Under the pieces are notes generated by a model, which worked only from the letters and a program-made list of their open reading frames with translations, did not search any database and was not told the origin of the DNA. Of a stretch of DNA of 64,000 nt, positions 12,004 to 22,203 are shown one piece after another; position 1 is the first letter of the stretch, and every line of letters starts with the position of its first letter. The translations under genes were made by a program, and so were the position numbers. The DNA comes from Corbicula japonica (taxonomy: Eukaryota; Mollusca; Bivalvia; Venerida; Cyrenidae). Where the stretch lies: assembly GCA_038501625.1 (NCBI GenBank), contig JAZAYU010000015.1:5850991-5914990 (forward strand), read 5' to 3'.

Positions 12004-12500
12004 TTGTTATACCCGGCTTCAAAGAAGAGGGGGGTATACTGTTTTACCCTTGTCCTTTCTTCCGTCGGTTCTTTCTTCCGTCCATAGCATATGGGGTTAT
12101 GGCATGTATGATGGTGTAAAGTGATTTTATGCTCCTTGCTCATCTACTTCCTGTTTACCCAATACTTAGATTTTTTACACATAGATAACAAATAATGCAC
12201 AGTTTTTGTATCAGTTTTCTATGCAACTGTAACATGCAGCAGCTTGATATTTTATATACTAGTATTTTGTATATTTATATTCCATATATAGGTAAATACA
12301 TGTACTTAGAAAAATTTGACACCCTTGATACATATGAAAAATCCAAATTACTTATTGAAAGTCAGATTTCTCACAGTGGGGGTATCACAAGTGAGCATTA
12401 GCTCACAGATTTACATTGTTTGCATATTGCTTTATCCTATAGTCCCATATGTTGTAAAGCAATTTTATGCTCCTTGCTCATCTACTTCCAGTTAACCAAA
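12004..12500. repeat. Host repeat cassette left of the TA-site insertion
   Basis: It begins with a hairpin-like TACCCGGCTTC...GAGGGGGGTATA and CTTTCTTCCGTC. It then carries units with 'gctccttgctcatctacttcc', 'ttgctttatcctatagtccca' and 'acttagattttttacacata'. It continues at 13428-13640 beyond the element at 12503-13425, so it was one cassette before the insertion. Confidence 0.6.
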
Positions 12501-12502
12501 TA

Positions 12503-13425
12503 CACTGCAATTCCATTATATCGCGGACCTCGGGGTCCAAGCCCGCCAACCGCGATATAAACGGAGCGCGATATAAGTAAATAATCGCGCATAATCAATG
12601 AGAATTCATTTATTTTGGCTGTCAGATGCATGAATATCGCGGTGTTGCGTAATTAACACGCTGTGAAATCTACGGGTACATCAGGGAGTACGTTCCGTAC
12701 TGGACAATTTTTTTAAACGACTTTATTCAATAATATATCAAGATTAATTTTTAATAAAAAGAAATTAATTAATGTACAAACAAAGATCGCCGTCATATAT
12801 TTCCAACGGTGCCGTATTGTTGTTGTCGGGACTTTCAACTGATCGACTATCTGTTGGTTGGTCTTGGTCGGCGATGTTAGTTGGTCGTCGTCCGTCGTTT
12901 ACCAGCTTGATATGTCGATGAGCAGGTAATGTCAAAACAATAAACTGTTTTGATGTTTCCTGCTCAATGTCTGCTATGGCTAATAGCAAGTTGCATTAAT
13001 TGCCGCTAATTTGCGGTTTGTCTCTTGAACGAAATTCTGCCAGTACTGTGTCAGCTTAGTTTTGTTCGTCACAATTGGGGTTTCATGTCAAATCAAAAAC
13101 AGAATTGATAGTAAACCTTTCATTTATTTTCGTATGTTTGATGTTAAATTGTATCTGTTGGTGAACGTGTGCATCGCTTTTAAATTCCCTGCACACAAAA
13201 TGTAATAAACAGCCTTCGCCGAAAATGACGTAATACGACACGAAAAAAGCGTGCGTTTCGTGAATTTGTCGCCAACGTTGATTTAATCATTTGATCTTTT
13301 TTACCTCCAGCGGAGAATGAACAAACACATACATTGTAAATATACAAAAAATTGGGATCCACGGACCAAGCGCGATATATCGGATATCGCGTTATAACGG
13401 ATCGCGATATAACGGAGCTGCAGTG
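12503..13425. mobile_element. 923-bp TA-site transposon, both ends intact
   Basis: The ends are CACTGCAATTCCATTATATC and its diverged inverse GATATAACGGAGCTGCAGTG, flanked by TA at 12501-12502 and 13426-13427. The interrupted repeat has another unit at about 12160 reading ...cccaatacttagatt..., which is effectively the empty site and confirms a TA duplication. Family relative at 80-785. A GATATCGCGTTATAACGG-rich subterminal region repeats. No transposase motif; non-autonomous Tc1/mariner/pogo-type by target site. Confidence 0.8.
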
Positions 13426-13427
13426 TA

Positions 13428-13714
13428 CTTAGATTTTTACACATAGTTGACATACACGCACAATTTCCATAGCAATTTCCTAAGTAACTGTATGCAGCAG
13501 CCTGATATTTTGCGTATTGCTTTATCCTATAGTCCCATAATCAAGCGATTTTATGTTCTTTGCTCATTTACTTCCTGTTTACTGGGTTTTACATGGTCAC
13601 ATATGTTCACTGTTTATTTTGTAGAATTTATATAAACAGAAACTGTTTATATTTAACTTTGAAACTTATAAAACTAACATAAATACACTGTTAATTATGC
13701 TGTTCCACTGTCTA
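13428..13714. repeat. Continuation of the interrupted cassette
   Basis: It resumes with 'cttagatttttacacatag' directly after the element's right TA. It carries another 'ttgctttatcctatagtccc' and 'tgctcatttacttcctgttt' unit, then grades into AT-rich sequence before the transposase remnant. Confidence 0.6.
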
Positions 13715-14034
13715 TTAAATGAATTTGTCTTGCCTTCTGACCACCCTGTCTTTGCAGCAGTATGTTAGGTGGGTCCAGTGTTTACACATGAATATATCTC
13801 TGTCAACAGATTCTATATCGGATACTGGATATGGCTGAAGTCCTGAAGAGCCTGGTCTAGGGGTGAGATTGGTTGTAGGCATCACTGTTGTGTTTGTTTT
13901 CTTCTTACTAATTGATGGCTGGCTACATGAATCTCTCTTTCTTTTCTGCTGGGAGACAATTTTCTGGATGGCCTCAGGTTCTGTGATGGAGGTTCCGCTG
14001 GTGATCATGCTAAGGCAGTTATTACTTTTGATTT

Positions 14035-14581
14035 TAAAGGGAGATGTGCAGGGTCGAGCAGGTGTACCTGGTAAAATCGTAAACAGATCGATCTATGTAA
14101 CACTTACGTGTACTTTTCACTAACATTTCAAACCCCACAGGAGGAAGTTTTTGGTTAATTTTACCATTTTACAGGACCTGAAAACAATCCACTGAAGAAA
14201 TCCCTATACAAAAATACAAAAATACATTCTATATTTAGCGATCATGGGAATGTCACATGGTCATTCAACAATTAAACAACAGCAACTATGGCGTCTGATT
14301 CTGCGAGTATGTCCATAGTCGGCAAGGTACACCGAATGCGTATTTTGGTTGAAGTGATCACGTGACAATCCCAAAAACCTTTATGCGGGAAATACAAAAA
14401 TAGCTAACCTATGCGCGTCGCCTAGGATAGGAAACACCATTTATATATCTTTTTTATAAAATATTGGTTTGAAATATTTCCAGTGGAAATTAATATTTGA
14501 GCTTCAAATAATGATATTCAACTGATTAATAACCCTTTTCGCAAATCTGTTCCATTCATCAATATTGCACATCTCCCTTTA
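14035..14581. repeat. Widely spaced 16-bp inverted repeat inside the transposase remnant
   Basis: TAAAGGGAGATGTGCA at 14035-14050 is perfectly inverted at 14566-14581. The bases between separate the '...RTIKGDVQ' end of one coding block from the C-terminal block, so this ~515-bp segment may be an insertion or a local inversion in the dead transposase. No duplication of target bases is evident. Confidence 0.5.
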
Positions 14582-14970
14582 TTGTTCTGCTTCTGAACAA
14601 TACAATCTGTTCTTTCCTTTCCTTGAAGAAAGTAGATGCATCTTCTGGTTGAGGATTGCTGTTATGGTCATAAGTGCTGATAGAAGGAGGGACAGAGAAT
14701 GCAGTAGAAGAAGGAGGGACAGAGAAGGCAGTAGCAGGCATGAGCTTTTTGGAATCAATGGCAGACTGGTCATACGGAAATATACCAGTACGTCTGAAGT
14801 TGGATGTGGACAGAGCAAGATCATAGGCCTTTGAAGACAGAGCAGCCACATTGTACTTTGTTATTTGAGAGGATGGGTTGTTTCTTATGAACTTATGACA
14901 CTCAGTGTTGTAAATTCGTTGAAGTGGCCCGAAACACCCAACATCAAGAGGTTGAAGGATAGGATGTGGC

Positions 14971-16214
14971 CAGACCTGCCAACTTTTTCCAATCCCAATG
15001 AGGGAGATTTTTTCGTGACTTGCATTTCGCAACATAAAACAAAAAGTTATTGCAACTATTGTATCAAGTTTAGTTGTGAGGTTTTGGAACTATTTAGAAT
15101 GAGAAATTAATGGTCATATATATGCAATATTGAATAAAAACAACTGATATTTATTTGTATTAAAATAAATATGCATTTTTTATATATTCATTTATTTTTT
15201 TTAGATATTTCTGTTTCTAATGTTTGACGTAGAAGTTAAAATGTTTTGTAAAGCAAGGGGTCTGGGGATCCTGATAATGCTGCTACAGTATCGTTAGTTT
15301 GGAGACTTGAACTAAATACTTAGTGAAATAAATCTATTCCACAAACTGTGTCTGGTGATTTGGAAGGAGAAATGTGTTTCAAAACTAATTATATCCTAGA
15401 TAAATAAAAGTTACAATTTTAAGTTAGAAGTCATCTGTAACTTGTAAAGCATGGTCGCGAAAACTTATGACTTTTGTATTTCTCTTCTAACTAGTGTTTT
15501 ATTCTAAACTGAAAACTCAACAACAACTTTTCATTAAAGTTAAACAGATCTACAAATCTTGAAATATTTTACTGAGTTATACCCTTGAAACCATCTTTCA
15601 ATTCATAAATGTTATTTTCTAAAGTTAATCACGATCTCGACACCGACAACAACAACAACAATCTGTCAACAAAAGAAATATAAAATCAAGCAGAAAATTC
15701 AAAATTTTCACTATTTTAATTATTTTTTAGCCCAAATTATTTGTTAGATTGGTGTGATTTATCATTCAAAACCAGAATAATCTGCAAAATGCAGTAAAAT
15801 TTTCAGGCGCCCAAAATCGATCTTTAACTCCTCCCACCCACTCTTTATTCGTCGACTGGACAATGATTTGTGTTAACAACAGCCTTTCATTGACAATTTC
15901 TTTATGGGGGAAGTAGCCAGAGGCTAATTTTGAGAGGAGACACGTGTTTACTTGGTTTTTCAATAAACAATATGCTATGGGATAATTAAAGCATGTAGCG
16001 GATGTACAGTTTTGAGATCAAAGCGTAGCGCTCCTGCTGGGGAGAATCCTGACTGAATATACAAAAACAAAGAAAATAAATGGAAATTTGGCCTTAACCT
16101 TAAATTGCATGAGGAAAATCAGATTTCGGGAGATTGTATAGTGTTTCCGGGAGTTCGAAAATCTAACTTAAATTAGGGAGAATCCCGCAAAATTCAGGAG
16201 AGTTGGCAGGTCTG
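14971..16214. mobile_element. 1,244-bp hAT-type transposon nested in the transposase pseudogene
   Basis: Perfect 12-bp inverted ends CAGACCTGCCAA (14971) and TTGGCAGGTCTG (to 16214) are flanked by the identical 8-bp GATGTGGC at 14963-14970 and 16215-16222. Removing the element and one copy restores the transposase codons across the junction (...LPAYTSH then ILQPLDV). An 8-bp duplication with CAG...CTG ends is diagnostic of hAT. No hAT transposase is readable, so it is non-autonomous. Its perfect flanks make it younger than the pogo-like copy. Confidence 0.93.
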
Positions 16215-17186
16215 GATGTGGCTAGTATATGCTGGTAGGACAAATAGCTCTACATTATGGTCCTTCACCCAGTTGATCACAAGTATGTAAATGCAGATTT
16301 GTGTCCATCAAAGATCAGCAGCACAGTCTGTCCTGGATACTGTCTCTGTAAATACTTCGGAAAGTGAGTCTATAAACACTCCAGGAAAACCGCAGAGTTA
16401 GACCAACCACTCTCTATGCCTGTCCCAGAAGACCCGGCACTTGACCCATCTAGGAGTTCATCCCTGAAGCTTTCGCCCTTGAAGATGTAGAAGCCTTACT
16501 AGAAGGGTGAAAGCATTGTACCCAGGGCATTCCCACAGCCTAGAATAGTTGTGATGGCTGCTCTAGATAATGTGACTGCTGGGACAGACTGGCCTGCAGA
16601 TACAATTTATGGCAGAGAATGTTCAGTTTGAATACCTATTTTTGTCCACATTGTAAATACAGTGGGGCTTGTCCTTCAAGTCAAACTTTGTTAGCACATG
16701 GTCAAGTCTTTCAAAATAATCATTACCTGTGCTTTTTGATGCAGCCCTAAGCTCTGTAGTTAGCCATTGATCTTTGTTTTATCACATGGAGCTTAGGCCA
16801 ACACTTCATAAAGCACCTAAACCATTTCATACTGAATGGCTTCTCTGACTCTGGGTCCCCCTTGTGAAGATAAACAGCATATTTTGAGGCCATACTGACA
16901 ACTTCACTGGATGTGTATCCAAATCCTAGTGAAGCTATTTACTTCAGGTGCCTCACAAACAATGCCTTTTCCTCCTGGTTCAGTATAGGCTTGGGACCAG
17001 ATGATACGGTTTCAGGATTAACTCGAACCAGAACCTGCTGGTGCAGTGTATTTACCATGGTTAAGGGAAGCTTTTTTTTACAGTAACACCGTCTTCTAAG
17101 ACTGCATGGTAGGCATTGGTCATCGCTGAATACAGGTGGTATTTGGCTTTACTGGCCTCAATACTCCTAGGTCCGGTCTGAAAATG

Positions 17187-17604
17187 AAAAAAAGTTCAAT
17201 AAGGGGTTACAAAAAACTTGGTTAATTATCATATATTATTTTGAATAAACTCAATATAAAACCACAATTACGTAAAATCTTCCAAAAGGGAAGTCAGTTA
17301 TATAATTTATAAAAATATTAAATGTTTTTGTTTTTGTTGAAAAAATAGGAATACACAACTTTTGAGCACACCCTGTACCTGAAAAAAAATGACAGTGACC
17401 TTGCTTGTAGCAGGTACTCTGAGATTTCAAATGAGACTTCTGATCTTGCCAGTCAAATTTTCAAAAAGTAATTTATGCAAATTTTTGGGGGTGTTTAAAG
17501 GAAGGGTGATAAAGGGCATATTCTTGCATACCAGATCAGGTCATCCGGTGTTTTCACCTGTGTAGGAAATTTCGATCCTACACCCCCATGTAGAATGAGT
17601 CGCG
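17187..17604. other. Intron sequence, no feature recognised
   Basis: This AT-rich stretch lies between the transposase remnant and the CRE-like cluster. I see no exon, array or terminal repeat. Confidence 0.4.
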
Positions 17605-17608
17605 TGAA

Positions 17609-17668
17609 TGACGTCACGTCTTCAAGTATCTGACGTAATGTATTCAAGTTAGTGACGTCATTTATAAA
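17609..17668. promoter_or_regulatory. Cluster of CRE-like sites next to a TATA-like motif
   Basis: Full palindromic TGACGTCA occurs at 17609-17616 and 17653-17660, with TGACGTAA at 17631-17638 and TTTATAAA starting at 17661. Three CREB/ATF-type sites in 52 bp next to a TATA-like box could be promoter-like, possibly of a transposable element. Function is inference only. Confidence 0.4.
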
Positions 17669-17796
17669 AAAAGGTTTGCGTTTACGTCAATTTTTCAGCA
17701 TAAGGAAAATAAGTTAGTTTGTATACTTACACAGAAATGTTTTAAATAATAAAACGTATGCAAGAAAAAGTATCTTGCACGAGACATTCGGTAAAG

Positions 17797-17892
17797 GTAG
17801 AAAAATCTGTCGCCTCGGGTGAACTGTTTTGGCGGGAACTCGGCAGAGCCTCGTTCCCGCAAAACAGTTAGCCCTCGGTGACAGATTTTTCC
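17797..17892. repeat. Long imperfect hairpin, ~96 bp
   Basis: GTAGAAAAATCTGTCGCC (17797-17814) pairs with GGTGACAGATTTTTCC (17877-17892). Inside, AACTGTTTTGGCGGGAAC (17822-17839) pairs with GTTCCCGCAAAACAGTT (17853-17869), around a ~13-base loop. It is most likely a palindromic MITE core. A transcribed hairpin would be long enough for Drosha or Dicer, which I cannot judge from sequence. Confidence 0.65.
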
Positions 17893-18245
17893 ATCTTCAC
17901 CTCACACTCATGCATGATACTTATAAGAAAAACAGGTAAAATTATGTAAGGGTTACATAATAAAGGTGTTACTTACTTGTTTTGAAGCGCATTTTCACTT
18001 AGGGTTTGAGATGACAGGTAAATATTTGCACCGGATATGCAAGTAACGATGACATCATACAGTCAATACACAATGAACAAGAACATAGAAAAGAAAGGTC
18101 GCGGAAACAGGTTAGTCCCTGAAACAGGGCCATTCACGATAATACTGTTATCATTGTGAAAATTAACAAAATATCAAATTGTCATAAGAACAAATAAAAA
18201 AATTGTGAAAGATGAGATTTTCAACATTGTCCTCGTGTATTCTAG

Positions 18246-18390
18246 CCAGTGGAAGACACCCTATATAATGATGAGGATAGTGATGATGAGGGTAAGAAGA
18301 AGGAACGTGACAGGTTTCAGACTGAGAGGAACACGGTATCCCTGGCAACAGTTCACCACTCCAAGTCCTCAACTATCCCCGACAGCCTAG
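18246..18390 (+). CDS. RBM33: Internal coding exon 4 of the RBM33-like gene
   Basis: This 145-bp exon begins in phase 0 after gtgtattctag and ends one base into a codon before GTAATG. The 48 codons begin PVEDTLYNDEDSDDEGKKKE, continue RDRFQTERNTVSLATVHH, and end SKSSTIPDSL. It marks the switch from the acidic region to a basic Lys/Arg-rich linker. The leftover G joins AA of the exon at 50558 to give Glu, continuing as DSL-EITKEMQEEIE. This phase match across 32 kb is the main reason for joining the two. Reading frame, splice signals and composition all agree. Confidence 0.65.
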
Positions 18391-18900
18391 GTAATGCATA
18401 CATAATCATCAATGCTTAGGTTTTTTTTTTAATGTTAGAGTTTGTGTGCAAGCAGGTGCAAGCTATAACTTCAATACTTCAAAAGATACAGCTTTAAAAC
18501 TTTGTATACTTGTTCACCATCATATCCCAAGAATGTATGTCAAGAACCATATCTTGAACTTCCTTTGATCAAATTACGACCTGTTTGAACTTAGAATTGA
18601 AGGTTTTTTTGAACATGGAATTTAAGGTTAAAGTTTGCATGCAAGCAGGTACAACCTCTTAACTTTAATACTACTAAAGATACAGCTTTGAAACTTTGTA
18701 CAGTTGTTCACCATCATATCCGGAATAGGTATACCAAGAACCATAACTCCAACTTGAATTTTGATAAAAAAATGGCACTTTTTCAACTTAAATTTTAAGG
18801 TTAAAGTTTTAAAAGCTCATACCGTATAGCGGGTTATTTCTGCGGCCATAAATTTCTGCATTTTGCCCACAAAATATGATGCAAAAAGTTCTGTGTTTTT
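18391..18900. repeat. Start of the 32-kb intron; ~165-bp array plus a CCGTATAGC terminus
   Basis: From about 18430 two units of the 'catcatatcc / ccaagaaccata' family occur, as at 1590-2170. At 18826-18900 there is 'accgtatagcgggttatttctg', matching 22205 and, inverted, 23885-23905, so it is probably a transposon left end. Confidence 0.6.
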
Positions 18901-19381
18901 ATGCCCCAGAAGGGAGGCATATAGTAATCACACCATTTGTCCGTCTTTCCGAAATTTCAGTTCAATATCTTGTCCTCGCTTCTTCTCCGAAACTGCTTGA
19001 GAGATTTCATTGAAACGTCGAATTTCTGCTCAGATTATTTTTTGCATAGTTATGAGCTCTTTGTCATTCTTTAACTAACCCTAACCCTAACTTCTATATA
19101 AAAATCCTGTCCATGCTTCATCTTCAAAACTGTTTGGGGGATTTCATTGAAACTTCACAGGAGAGTTTGTCAACAAGCCTTGTTGTGCATGTCGTCTGGA
19201 GTTTCCATTTGGATTATTTCTGCCAGAGTTATGGGCCCTTAGTCTTTACTATATAACTTCTATATTAAAATCTTGGTCTAATCTCCAAAACCCCTTTCAT
19301 TGCAGGAAAGTTTATCACCAAGCCCAGTTGTGCAAGAGTTTCAGCTCAAATTATTTTTGCCAGAGTTATGGGCCCTTGGTC
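18901..19381. repeat. GGGAGGCATATAGTAATC cassette, interrupted on the right
   Basis: The start hairpin TGCCCCAGAAGGGAGGCA is followed by GTCCGTC and units with 'gagagatttcattgaaac', 'caccaagcctagttgtgc' and 'agagttatgggcccttag'. The cassette is cut at 19381 by the element at 19382-21744 and resumes at 21745-22110. A short CTAACCCTAACCCTAAC tract near 19077-19092 resembles telomere repeat. Confidence 0.65.
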
Positions 19382-20376
19382 CAGGCTTTCTACTGCTCCC
19401 TACTTTTCCTTCTTTTTCCTACTTTTCCCTACTTTTTTAGTCTGAGCACTACTTTTCCCTACTTTTTTCTAAAACAGCCCTACTATCCCTACTTTTCTAT
19501 TTCAAAAAATAAAAATTTAAGTTTAATGCAAAATAATACTTAGGTTTGCACTTTTAGTTGTATTTTCATATTCTTGTGATTACATTATAGTAGTTTAAAT
19601 GTGTTAATGTGGTTTCCTTTGTAAAATCCATTCTGTAAAGCAAGGTGCTTTAGTTAGTCATTCTGCATCATGTTCAACAGGTTTCTGTCTTTCATGCATG
19701 GAAAGAAATAATGATAGTGTTGTATCCAAGAATTAAAAAGGGCGGGGTGCTGCCCAACAGGGACAGGGTGCTATCAAAAAGGGAGAGGGGGGAACAAAGT
19801 ATTGGGTTTATTTAATACAGATGCCTATAGAGACCTATCTGAAATGTTATCCAAATAATTTGGACTTTCACAAAATCGAAATGCATTATGATAACTATGT
19901 TTCTGTAGGAATTAAGACAATTTGAAACAGTTTACTATAATATAGAATTAAAATTTGAGCTTTCTAGAAAGCAGAAGTATTGATAACAAATCTTTGCATG
20001 GCCATGTTAATTCAGTTAAGTTACAAGTTTTCAGTCACTTTAGTCAGAACATTTTATGGTGGTTTTTTTTCTTGTAAGTTTAGTAGTAACTTATTTTATT
20101 GTTTCTAAAAGCAAAACGCTGGTTAATAATCAGACGGCTTTCCTCTTACGGCACAACTTCAGTATGGTAAAATTATTCTCCAAATTATTTTTAAGCGTCT
20201 CCTTTTATTCTTTTACAAATTTGGGAAACTAATTAAATATGTTAAACAACCACAGTAAGGATTGTAATTAATTTTGTTAAAACCAGAAGCTGTACCCTCA
20301 TGCACTCCTTGAATAATCATCTGGGCATTTTACCTATAAATGGAAAAAAAAGAAACCTGGCACTTTATATCTTTAA

Positions 20377-20601
20377 CCTTCCTCCGTAGAAACACCTTTA
20401 TTGAGTGGGCGACCAGTTTAGCTCCAGATCAGCCGGCACATCATTCTGTGCCATCTGATCAGGATCTAAACTGTTGGCATTTTGATTTGTTATGTTATTT
20501 CTGATCAAAATGCAACCATTGCGGATCCTGACAGCACAGATGTGCCAGCTGATCTAAACTGGCCTCACAAGCATTAAAATGCCTATTTATGGAGGAAAGG
20601 G
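20377..20601. mobile_element. Diverged copy of the palindromic TTAA-site MITE
   Basis: TTAA at 20373-20376 is matched by a decayed CTAA at 20602-20605. Internal GATCAGCCGGCACATC, GGATCTAAACTGTT and TTATTTCTGATCAAAATGC align with 8657-8890. Confidence 0.7.
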
Positions 20602-20879
20602 CTAAATAATTATATGTGATACATAAAACAATATCTGTACTTTTGCACCATCTCTTAAAAACTTGTTTTATGCCCAAGAAATATCAAAATGCACAGATTA
20701 AGTTCAAAGAATTTTTATTTTTAACCACAATTGACATATTTCTGTCTAAGTGGATTTTCAGTCTAAGGACTTCCTAAGTCAAATGAATAATTTTTAATCA
20801 CTTGGATTGACTTTAGATTAGAAAATATGTACAAATGCCTTTGTTCCTTTTTGGTGATACATAGGGATCGCTTTGTCCA

Positions 20880-21199
20880 TCCATCACCAAAACTAACGTT
20901 GTCTATAACACGGCCATTTTTAAAAAATATTTCTTCATCAAACTTTCAAATAATATTGTTGTCATTATGATGCTGTCTTCTTTATGTCAAGTTCAAATTT
21001 GATGAAGTTATGCCCCTTTTTGCACATGGATTTTGACATGAAAACTGCACAAACTTTCAAATTATGTTGCTTATGACAATGCGGTGATGAAGATGTCTAA
21101 TTCTTTAGGTCAAGGTCACATTTGATAGAGATATGCCCCTTTTGTACTTAGATTTCTTATTCTGAGGGCGACACAAGTGTTCAACTAAACACCCTTCTA
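20880..21199. repeat. Small half-site array with CTAGT end
   Basis: About two units of the 2172-3386 family ('gcccctttttgcacatgg', 'aggtcaaggtcacatttga'). The terminal fold AGTGTTCAACTAAACAC is followed by CCTTCTAGT near 21177-21199, the same closing module as at 3350-3386. Confidence 0.7.
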
Positions 21200-21376
21200 G
21201 TTTAAAGTACAAATGTACTTACCTATTTCATTTATTGTTTCCATTTTTAAAATGCAGGTCAGTTTTTGGTGTAAGGCAGTCATACAAATGCTTATTGATA
21301 CATGTATATCATTAATCTTCATTATTTTTATGAAGCTACATGTATAAGTTTTCAGCCCAAAAATATAGGAAAGTTT

Positions 21377-21382
21377 CACACA

Positions 21383-21428
<46 letters not shown>
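21377..21428. repeat. CACG/CA microsatellite
   Basis: (CACG)n followed by (CA)n, about 50 bp. Reading frames across it give only Val/Cys repeats. Confidence 0.9.
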
Positions 21429-21431
<3 letters not shown>

Positions 21432-21744
21432 GACGCTGTCATTGTTCATGTACACGTGCAGCTCTTTATCACTCATTACAATATACTGAAAAGTGAACTG
21501 TGCTTGTAAGATTAAGGGCAATGCACTTGACATTTAGGGTATTTCACTATAGATACATCACTAAATAAACCACGAAACCTGTTGTGATCAGTTATTATTT
21601 CACAGTATTATTGAGAAAAAAGGTTTAAACCTCCTCCTTTTTCCCTACTTTTTAATGTCAGAAATTTCTACTTTGCCCTACTTTTAAAATAAAAAATGCC
21701 CTACTTTTGCCCTACTTTTGTCTGAAGAGGCAGAAGAAAGCCTG

Positions 21745-22203
21745 TTGGTCATTTTCTACTATAACTTGTATATGAAAATCTTGTCCTCATTTAATCTCCA
21801 GAACGTCTTGGTGGATTTCATTTAAATTTCACAGGAATTTACACCAAGCCTAGTTGTGCGTAACATCAGAGTTTCCGCTTGAATCATTTTTGGTCAAGTT
21901 ATGTGCCCTAAGTCATTTGTACTATAACTTCTTTATTAAAACATTGTCCACAGTCCATCTCCAAAAACCTTTAGAGGATTTCATTGAAATTTCACAGGAA
22001 TGTTTGACCCTTGTCTATTTGTGCATATCTTCATGATTTTCCGCTTGGATTACTTTTAACAGAGTTATGGGCCCTTACTCATTTGGTTTGCTTAACTTCT
22101 ATATTTAGTGGGGGATTTACTTCAAATATATGTTCCTTATAATCACTCACATTATTCCTTTTCATTACCCACATCATATGTGGTAAGGTCCATAACTCTA
22201 CAA
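21745..22203. repeat. Right part of the interrupted GGGAGGCATATAG cassette
   Basis: It resumes with 'ttggtcattttctactataac' and two more units with 'gatttcatt', 'ttcacaggaatgtttg' and 'agttatgggccc'. It ends before the CCGTATAGT-type terminus at 22204. Confidence 0.6.

Larger units (their letters stand above)
13715..17186 (-). pseudogene. Broken pogo/Tigger-like DDE transposase, split by a hAT insertion
   Basis: Read on the minus strand from 17186. A stretch beginning TGPRSIEASKAKYHLYSAMT with DGVTVKKS looks like the N-terminal psq-type helix-turn-helix, then LNQEEKALFVRHLK and FGYTSSEVVSMASKYA. Next come FSMKWFRCFMK, LKDKPHCIYNVD (first DDE Asp region) and, after a frameshift, GIQTEH. Then FYIFKGESFRDELL, SGWSNSAVFLE, VLLIFDGHKSAFTYL (second Asp) and WVKDHNVELFVLPAYTSH. 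The frame stops at the hAT insertion and resumes with ILQPLDVGCFGPLQRIYN and SSKAYDLALSTSNFRRTGIF; the C-terminal tail ends at 13715. Several stops and at least two frameshifts show it is dead. A CAG acceptor at its 5' side suggests an upstream exon. JRK/CENPB-type domestication is excluded by the breaks. Confidence 0.85.
19382..21744. mobile_element. 2.36-kb TIR transposon with CTACTTTT-rich ends
   Basis: The ends are CAGGCTTTCTACTGC and its inverse GCAGAAGAAAGCCTG. The 6 bp TTGGTC is present on both sides (19376-19381, 21745-21750). Sister units of the interrupted cassette read 'gggcccttagtc...', supporting this break point. Repeats of CCCTACTTTT lie just inside both ends. It contains a TTAA-site MITE, a small half-site array and a CA microsatellite, all presumably later additions. 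The 6-bp duplication does not fit hAT (8) cleanly, so the superfamily is left open. Confidence 0.75.

Noticed and set aside
15766..15963. 65-codon minus-strand frame inside the hAT insertion as its transposase
   Set aside because: No hAT motifs (zinc finger BED, hATC) are visible and the length is far too short.
21336..21533. Cys/Val repeat peptide
   Set aside because: Product of the CA/CACG microsatellite.
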